The notes beneath the pieces were generated by a model. That model searched no databases. It was not told where the DNA came from and worked only from the letters and a program-made list of their open reading frames with translations. Of a stretch of 49,645 nucleotides of DNA, positions 44,274 through 49,645 are shown in pieces. Within the stretch, counting starts at the first letter, position 1; each line of letters opens with the position of its first letter. The stretch is from Oceanobacillus sp. CFH 90083 (lineage in GTDB: Bacteria > Bacillota > Bacilli > Bacillales > Amphibacillaceae), in NCBI RefSeq assembly GCF_009389585.1, contig NZ_VIYG01000015.1:28527-78171 (forward strand). Direction: 5' to 3'. A program made the position numbers and the translations under genes.

Positions 44274-45318
44274 TTATCTCTCCTTAACAGTCAGAATATC
44301 AGACATATTTCTCAGTGCTTCTTCAATCAGCTTCTGGTTTGCCTCATAAAAGATTTTATTTTCAGATCTTGTTGCCGTGATTAGACCCAAATCAGATAGT
44401 TTTGAAATATGATGGGAAATAGTCGGGCTGGACAAATTCAGCTGCTTTGCCAGCTCAAAACCGTAGCGGGGCTGTTTATTCAGCTCTTTTTATAATTTTA
44501 ATTTTCGTCCGGTCAGACAGGGCCTTGGCTAAATCAATCACCCTGTCCTCTTCCTTACTTTCATCCATGATTTGTTCAATACGCTCCATACCAGCAAGAG
44601 AAATAACCGCATCATTTTTACCCCCATAAGAGAACAGGGTGCTCGTATAATAAAAGTAGGATGGGATTATAATCATTTTATTTGGAAGATTTGCATTGGG
44701 TTGATCAAAGTTTGGTTGAATCAGCTTTTTGACATGTTTTTCGTCCATCTTTAGCAGCTTCTGGATACTGTCTTCATGATAAGCACCCAGCTTCTCTTTG
44801 AAAGGCTGAAATATCTTCTCATTTATTTCTTCTACAAGCTTTAAAAGTCTTCTCTTCGTATTTTCTTTATCAAAATATAAATAAAATAACTTTGCCTGTT
44901 CAGGGAATGGCAGCAAGGAAGCCTGAATATGTGAAAAAACCTCCTGCTCATCATTATAATCTCCTATCCTCTCTGGTGATGGATAGCCGCTGGTCAGAAA
45001 TGCTGAAATGATTTCTTCACACTCTAATTGCTCCAAAAAATTAAGAAAGTCAGGTATATCATGCCATTTATCATGTTGATAGAGAAGCTGCACGAATGTT
45101 AATCCAAAAAAACTGTCCTGATGGAAAAAGCAATCTAATTCTTCCTTTACCGCATCTGACACCAAAGAAACAGCGTCATGAATAAACTGATTAAAGCTTT
45201 CCTTTGCGCGATGGCTTTCTGCTTGCATGTATTCATGATTATTTGAACGAAACTTAAGTGCGAGTAATTCAAATACATCAGATTGTGCCACATAATAATT
45301 TTCGGATATGTTTTCCAT
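44274..45318 (-). pseudogene. ArsR-family regulator with C-terminal winged helix, frameshifted
   Basis: 280 codons are open from ATG at 45318, ending ..RVIDLAKALSDRTKIKIIKRAE. If one A is removed from the A5 run at about 44491, the frame continues as KELNKQPRYGFELAKQLNLS and SSPTISHHISKLSDLGLITA to TAA at 44274, a complete winged helix. The full length is 347 residues, a DUF5937-type design with an N-terminal alpha-helical domain. The lost 64 residues include the recognition helix, so the regulator would be inactive and the MFS exporter derepressed. A1 sequencing error is possible. An operator-like palindrome lies at 45339-45365. Confidence 0.8.
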
Positions 45319-45338
45319 AATATCCGATCTCCATCTAA

Positions 45339-45379
45339 TATGTTATTTAAATTATATCTAACATAAAAAAATTGCAAGT
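45339..45379 (-). promoter_or_regulatory. Regulator/MFS operon promoter with palindrome
   Basis: TATAAT on the minus strand (45351-45356) is centred in a TATGTTA-N13-TAACATA palindrome (45339-45365). A poor -35 (ACTTGC, 17-bp spacing) is upstream. The overlap suggests autorepression by the ArsR-type regulator. The intergenic region to 45620 has no other gene. Confidence 0.45.
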
Positions 45380-45620
45380 CGCATTTGCTTTGCTGCTTTC
45401 TTATGACAAATTTATGTGGGACATTCTTTCGTTTTTGTCCATGTTTTATCCATCTAATTTCATTGTCACTTTTGATGATTTTTATAATCTCTGCATCATA
45501 GCAATCGATAAGAAATACCGGATGGTCTGCTGTGCTAAAATATGGTGGAATCCAGTTCACAGTTAGTTTTAGAGTCCAGATTAAAAATAGGTTTTGTTTC
45601 ATTTAAAAGGAGGATAAGCA

Positions 45621-46001
45621 ATGTTCCGAGATTCCCAGGCTATGAGCAGTTTTCCAGTAGACGATATTGAAAAAGCCCGTCTATTTTATGAGGAAACGCT
45701 CGGTATTCAAACGACAGAGGAAGCAATTGGTTTTACACTTCATTTCACAGAGACAAAGGTCTTTATCTACTCAAAAGGAAAAAAGCATCGGCCAGCGGAC
45801 TACTTTGTATTGAGTATCACTGTACCGGATATTGAACAGACAGATGCTAAACTGAAACAAAAAGGAATCAGCCTCGAAATCATTGAAGGCATGGAGCATG
45901 ATGAATATGGCATTATTCGTGGAAAAGCAATGAATAGAGGCCCAGATGTGTCTCTGTTTAAAGACCCGGCCGGTAACTTATTGGCGATAGAAGAAAATTA
46001 A
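45621..46001 (+). CDS. VOC-family protein
   Basis: 126 residues, two VOC modules: FPVDDIEKARLFYEETLGIQ then TKVFIYSKGK, and VLSITVPDIEQTDAKLKQKG then FKDPAGNLLAIEEN. Metal-ligand positions are only partly visible (H and E of ALHFTE-type strands). AAGGAGG lies 8 bases before ATG. It is 32 bases from the hydrolase gene, so an operon is likely. Confidence 0.75.
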   Translation: MFRDSQAMSSFPVDDIEKARLFYEETLGIQTTEEAIGFTLHFTETKVFIYSKGKKHRPADYFVLSITVPDIEQTDAKLKQKGISLEIIEGMEHDEYGIIRGKAMNRGPDVSLFKDPAGNLLAIEEN

Positions 46002-46033
46002 ATTGAATCACTTTACAAAAGGTGGCGAAATAA

Positions 46034-46786
46034 ATGAAAACAGTCCAATCAAAAGACGGCACCATGCTGGCATATGATATATACGGAGATGGACCTCCCC
46101 TGCTGTTTATAACTGGCGCAACCTGCTTTCGGTCATTTGAACCGGTTCTATATGATGCAAATGTGTTTGCAAAACAATTTACTGTTTATAATTTTGACCG
46201 GCGCGGTCGTGGTGACAGCGATAATACACTACCCTACGATATAGAATGTGAACTCGAGGATATTGAAGCCTTGATTGATGCAGCAGGAGGAGAGGCAAAT
46301 GTATATGGGCATTCTTCAGGAGCTATTCTTGCACTAGAAGCTGCCGTGAAGCTTGAAAACAAAGTAAAAAGGCTGGTAATGTATGATCCCGCATATGCGG
46401 ATAATGCAGCAGATTTAAAAGAGTTTAAAGAGTTGAGTCAAGAGTTATATAAAATGCTTGCACTAGGCAAACACGATGAGGCGCTTTGTTCTTTTCTGCG
46501 GGGCATTGGAACACCTGTCGAAATCATTGATGGGATGTTTCGAAAATCCCCTCAGTGGTCAACCATGCTGGCCAGTCATTTACCGCCAGTTGCAAAAATC
46601 TCCCAGCTAAAAACCCCCACACAAATCATAGTTGGGGAAAAAAGCCCTGCCTCAATGCATGAGGTTGCAAAGCAATTGGATAAAGCAATTCCTAATACAG
46701 TGTTTAGCATTCTTGAAGAACAAGATCATATGCCTGACCCTGAAATAGTACTGCAAGCCTTTGCCCCTTTCTTGCAAAAAGAATAA
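46034..46786 (+). CDS. Alpha/beta hydrolase
   Basis: 250 residues. The nucleophile elbow GHSSGA has S94. The oxyanion region (FITGATCF) and catalytic His (EEQDHMPDPE) are present; an acidic residue lies near IIVGEKSPAS. No N-terminal signal, so cytoplasmic. AAGGTGG precedes ATG. Substrate unknown. A strong terminator follows the gene. Confidence 0.8.
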   Translation: MKTVQSKDGTMLAYDIYGDGPPLLFITGATCFRSFEPVLYDANVFAKQFTVYNFDRRGRGDSDNTLPYDIECELEDIEALIDAAGGEANVYGHSSGAILALEAAVKLENKVKRLVMYDPAYADNAADLKEFKELSQELYKMLALGKHDEALCSFLRGIGTPVEIIDGMFRKSPQWSTMLASHLPPVAKISQLKTPTQIIVGEKSPASMHEVAKQLDKAIPNTVFSILEEQDHMPDPEIVLQAFAPFLQKE

Positions 46787-46797
46787 TCATCTTTTAA

Positions 46798-46850
46798 CCA
46801 GTCTGGAGTTATTATTTACTTTTAAATAACAACTCCAGACTGGATATTTT
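46798..46850 (+). terminator. Terminator of the VOC/hydrolase operon
   Basis: CCAGTCTGGAGTT / AACTCCAGACTGG with a 20-base loop that can also pair internally, followed by ATATTTTA. Confidence 0.85.
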
Positions 46851-46977
46851 ATGTGTCTGCTTCACATGGAATAATATTATCTGGTCTTCTTTCATACCCC
46901 TTACTTTTTATTGCATTTATTTGGACATTTTTATAAAATGTTTATATAATAGCAAACAAATTTAGGAGATGTTTAAA

Positions 46978-47745
46978 TTGACATATAACAACCATTTTTG
47001 GGATGCGACAGTGGAAGAGCTTTCTAGCGGTTATACTTTTGATGAAAATACCGGCAACTATGTATGCCTGCTGTGCAACGAGCACTTTGAAGATGGAATC
47101 ATCTATCCAATGGACGGAACTTTATACGAAGCAAAAAAAGCTGTTAGTCAGCACATCGAACAGGAGCATGGTTCTGTGTTTGATTATTTGATTCAGCTTG
47201 ATAAGAAATACACTGGATTGACAGAACATCAAAAGGAATTACTTACCCTCTTTTATCAAGGGTTAACCGATAAAGAAATTGTCCAAATGCAAAATGGCGG
47301 AAGTCCTTCTACAATCCGGAGTCACCGTTTTAATTTAAAGGAAAAAGAAAAGCGTGCCAAAGTATTTCTTACGCTGATGAATCTATTAAATAAAGAATCA
47401 CATCAGGAAAGTGATGATACGTTTATTCACTTTCATAAGGGGGCGAAGATGGTGGATGATCGCTATGCCATTACAGAGGCAGAGAAAAAGAAGGTTTTAT
47501 CAACTTATTTTAAAGAAGGTCTGGATGGACAGCTGGACAAATTCCCAAGTAAAGAAAAAAGAAAATTGATTGTCCTGCAGAATATCATGACTCATTTTGA
47601 ATTGAATAAGGTCTATTCTGAAAAGGAAATAAATCATATACTAACGCCCGTCTATAGCGATTTTGTTACGATTAGGAGATATTTAATTGAATACGGTTTT
47701 ATGGAGCGCAGCAAGGATGGTATGGAGTATTGGGTGAAAAAATAA
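46978..47745 (+). CDS. Regulator with zinc-finger-like, LuxR-type HTH and DUF2087 domains
   Basis: 255 residues from TTG at 46978, with GGAG 8-9 bases upstream; the ATG at 46969 overlaps that site. Residues C30-x2-C33 and H59-x4-H64 resemble a C2H2 finger. The LuxR-type helix-turn-helix is QGLTDKEIVQMQNGGSPSTI then RSHRFNLKEK. The C-terminal DUF2087 domain (170-250) includes YSDFVTIRRYLIEYGFMERS. It lies 12 bases before an MFS gene, which it probably controls. The ligand is unknown. Confidence 0.8.
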   Translation: MTYNNHFWDATVEELSSGYTFDENTGNYVCLLCNEHFEDGIIYPMDGTLYEAKKAVSQHIEQEHGSVFDYLIQLDKKYTGLTEHQKELLTLFYQGLTDKEIVQMQNGGSPSTIRSHRFNLKEKEKRAKVFLTLMNLLNKESHQESDDTFIHFHKGAKMVDDRYAITEAEKKKVLSTYFKEGLDGQLDKFPSKEKRKLIVLQNIMTHFELNKVYSEKEINHILTPVYSDFVTIRRYLIEYGFMERSKDGMEYWVKK

Positions 47746-47757
47746 GGAGGATGGCAA

Positions 47758-48969
47758 ATGAATTCTCAGCAAACTAGCTGGAAATATCCTTCTATCCTCC
47801 TTACTACGATTGGCATTGCTAATGTTGGAGAATTTATGTATTTTGCCGCCATCAATATTATCGTATTCAGAATGACTGGTTCTACAGCCGCAGTGGCAAG
47901 CTTATGGGTTATCGGACCAATTGTAAATATACTGACAAAATTTTGGACAGGAAGCTTTATTGATTATCGGAGCAAACGCAAAATAATGATTTCCACTTAT
48001 TTGATAAGAGCTTTTTTTCTTTTCTTTATTCCATTTCTAAATAATATATGGGCGATTTACTTGATTCTTGTTTTTTTAAGCATTGCAAAATCCTTTTTTA
48101 CTCCGACTTCAATGACATACATTGCGCAATTAGTGCCCAGACCGATCAGAAAACGGTATAACTCGATACAATCTTTAACTAATTCCAGCGCCTTCATTAT
48201 TGGTCCGGCAATTACAGGAGCACTGATTATGATTAGTGATGTGCATTTACCATTATTTTTAAATACCGCTGCTTTTATAGCCGCTGCATTTTTATTACTT
48301 TTCTTACCTGATAAGGACACCTTTGATAAGAATCAAATACCCTCTTTATCTTTTGCACAAATAAAAACAGATTGGATAAGTGTCATCCGATTTTTGAAAG
48401 AAAATAGTTATATCGCATTGGTTTACGCCGGCTTTTTAGCAACTACTGTGCTGGGATTTGCAATGGATGCACAGGAAGTTGTATTCACACAGGATGTTGT
48501 CGGTCTGTCTGAAGTTGAGTACAGTTTACTTTTAAGTATTACGGGCATTGGAGCCGTTACGGGAGGAATTTTTATTTCTATCTTCTCTAATTATTTTTCC
48601 CTGCGATTTTTAATTGCTTTCGGGATTACCCTGCAAACAGCAGGATATATTATTTATGCTTTTTCCTTTTCATTTTTAACCGTTACCATTGGTTTTATCG
48701 TACTTGGATTTTTTAGTGCTTTTATCAGTGCAGGCATTAACACATTTTATCAAAATAATGTCCCTTCTGATCTGATGGGAAGAGTCACAAGTATGTTCCA
48801 GCTGCTGATAAGTGCTTTTCAGATTGTATTTGTTTTAACAGTGGGAGCCATAGCAGACATTATTCCGTTGCGGCTGACGATTATTGTATTGTCCTTTGGA
48901 ATGTTATTCATCGCGTTTCTGATTATATTCAGTGTATTTATTCCTGCGAAGAAAGCTTATTTTAAATAG
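47758..48969 (+). CDS. MFS exporter
   Basis: 403 residues with about 12 TM segments. FWTGSFIDYRSKRKIMISTY is the first-loop motif, a D-Y-R variant of G-x3-D-R; FTPTSMTYIAQLVPRPIRKR follows TM4. AAGGAGG lies 7 bases before ATG. With its upstream regulator it forms a regulator/exporter pair. Family members extrude drugs or toxins. Confidence 0.85.
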   Translation: MNSQQTSWKYPSILLTTIGIANVGEFMYFAAINIIVFRMTGSTAAVASLWVIGPIVNILTKFWTGSFIDYRSKRKIMISTYLIRAFFLFFIPFLNNIWAIYLILVFLSIAKSFFTPTSMTYIAQLVPRPIRKRYNSIQSLTNSSAFIIGPAITGALIMISDVHLPLFLNTAAFIAAAFLLLFLPDKDTFDKNQIPSLSFAQIKTDWISVIRFLKENSYIALVYAGFLATTVLGFAMDAQEVVFTQDVVGLSEVEYSLLLSITGIGAVTGGIFISIFSNYFSLRFLIAFGITLQTAGYIIYAFSFSFLTVTIGFIVLGFFSAFISAGINTFYQNNVPSDLMGRVTSMFQLLISAFQIVFVLTVGAIADIIPLRLTIIVLSFGMLFIAFLIIFSVFIPAKKAYFK

Positions 48970-49039
48970 GGCTAAGTTTTTAGTAATCAGGAAGGAAACT
49001 GTTAAAACAAAAAAACATATCGTAAAAAGGAGATTTATC

Positions 49040-49570
49040 ATGAATGAAAATAATGCCCTGTTAAATAACATCACATTTCAATTTAGTATTTCAAAACAAC
49101 TGCTGGAATATCACCTTGCTTCGCTGGAACAGGAGGAATATAGGTGGTGTTCTCCAAATGCAGGGCTCTGCTTGAGGGAAGCAGCAGGAAAATGGATTGC
49201 TGATTTCCCTGAATCGGAGGCTTATCATATTGGAACTCCCAGCATCGCCTGGCTATTATGGCATATCACTTTCTGGTGGGAAATGGTATTGGATCACGCT
49301 TTCGGAGAGGGAACACTGACCAAAGAAGAAATTAAAGTCCACGAAGATGTGGAATTAGTCAAGACAGCTATTCATTCACTGATTGCAAAGTGGGAAGAGA
49401 TCTTGGCGAATATAAAGGAAGAGGAGCTTTACAGCAAAGCATATACTGCATTTCCGTTTAACAATGAAGTAGAATTCCATCAATTAGCTTCATGGTTAAA
49501 TCTTGAATTAATGAAAAATGCTGCCGAGATTGGCTATGTCCGTTTTGAATATGCTTCTGTTAAGAAATAG
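49040..49570 (+). CDS. DinB-superfamily protein
   Basis: 176 residues from ATG at 49040, with AAAAGGAG upstream; the longer frame from 48932 overlaps the MFS gene. LLWHITFWWEMVLDHAFGEG and the typical ending SWLNLELMKNAAEIGYVRFE are present. At least one conserved His is seen; the C-terminal His residues are not the usual HxxxH pair, so the metal site may be altered. It follows the MFS gene by 70 bases and is possibly in the same operon. Confidence 0.75.
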   Translation: MNENNALLNNITFQFSISKQLLEYHLASLEQEEYRWCSPNAGLCLREAAGKWIADFPESEAYHIGTPSIAWLLWHITFWWEMVLDHAFGEGTLTKEEIKVHEDVELVKTAIHSLIAKWEEILANIKEEELYSKAYTAFPFNNEVEFHQLASWLNLELMKNAAEIGYVRFEYASVKK

Positions 49571-49577
49571 TTTTATA

Positions 49578-49619
49578 GTAGAGGGAAACTCCTATGTAGA
49601 GCTTTCCCTCTATCTTTTT
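49578..49619 (+). terminator. Terminator of the DinB gene
   Basis: TAGAGGGAAA / TTTCCCTCTA with a 14-base loop followed by TCTTTTTAAA, a few bases after the stop. Confidence 0.8.
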
Positions 49620-49645
49620 AAATGTTTTTGAAAACCCCCTGCTAT

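Noticed and set aside
45147..45602. 151-codon minus-strand open frame overlapping the regulator gene
   Set aside because: Overlaps the well-supported ArsR-type frame in another phase; no domain.

Overview
The window looks like chromosome of a low-GC, Gram-positive member of the Bacillaceae (Oceanobacillus/Virgibacillus-like; genus is inference). The supporting signs are strong AGGAGG-type ribosome binding sites, frequent TTG/GTG starts, several DinB-superfamily proteins (four-helix proteins common where bacillithiol is the thiol), a FapR-type operator in front of a FabH gene, a YflG-type methionine aminopeptidase, and many rho-independent terminators. No rRNA, tRNA, CRISPR array, replication origin or prophage was seen.

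Layout. 1-6.2 kb: small-molecule-modifying and detoxification enzymes (GNAT acetyltransferases, a ClbS/DfsB-like protein, a YycE-like VOC protein, an MBL-fold hydrolase, a YqfO-like domain protein) mixed with gene debris. 6.5-11.3 kb: DinB and ArsR genes, then a graveyard (DUF3885 with one in-frame stop, GrpB, MocR and unknown fragments, a broken XRE regulator facing a FabF gene reduced to its two ends) around one lipoprotein gene. 11.6-19.3 kb: methyltransferase, SDR oxidoreductase, GrpB, an M29-type peptidase that lacks two metal ligands, two membrane proteins, Map and a GNAT. 19.4-23.7 kb: a dead histidine phosphatase, then a complete response regulator / short-loop histidine kinase / BcrA-type ATPase / ABC-2 permease module. 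Four 11-bp-phased TTAA repeats lie directly upstream of the transporter promoter. 23.8-29.3 kb: FabH with a FapR site, an operon of MerR regulator, C45-peptidase relic and methyltransferase with a textbook 19-bp-spacer promoter, HAD phosphatase and LacI regulator. 29.6-40.9 kb, mostly minus strand: APH-like kinase, two Nudix hydrolases, an Lsa-like ABC-F protein, class I aminotransferase (plus strand), HhH-GPD glycosylase, HAD, DinB, GNAT, PhzF and a Mef-like MFS exporter with a possible translational attenuator. 41.3-42.8 kb: an IS200/IS605 element with intact TnpB, predicted omegaRNA and truncated TnpA. 43-49.6 kb: two MFS exporters, each beside its own regulator (one regulator frameshifted), a VOC protein, an alpha/beta hydrolase and another DinB protein.

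Taken together this is an accessory environmental-stress and antibiotic-response region: at least eight acetyltransferase genes or fragments, four DinB/ClbS-type proteins, VOC proteins, APH-like and ABC-F proteins, three MFS exporters and one two-component-controlled ABC exporter. It is also decaying. More than a dozen genes are broken by single stops, homopolymer frameshifts, end truncations or internal deletions, and three start regions carry ATA where ATG is expected. Most single-base lesions are in A/T runs, so sequencing error must be excluded before every one is called a pseudogene.
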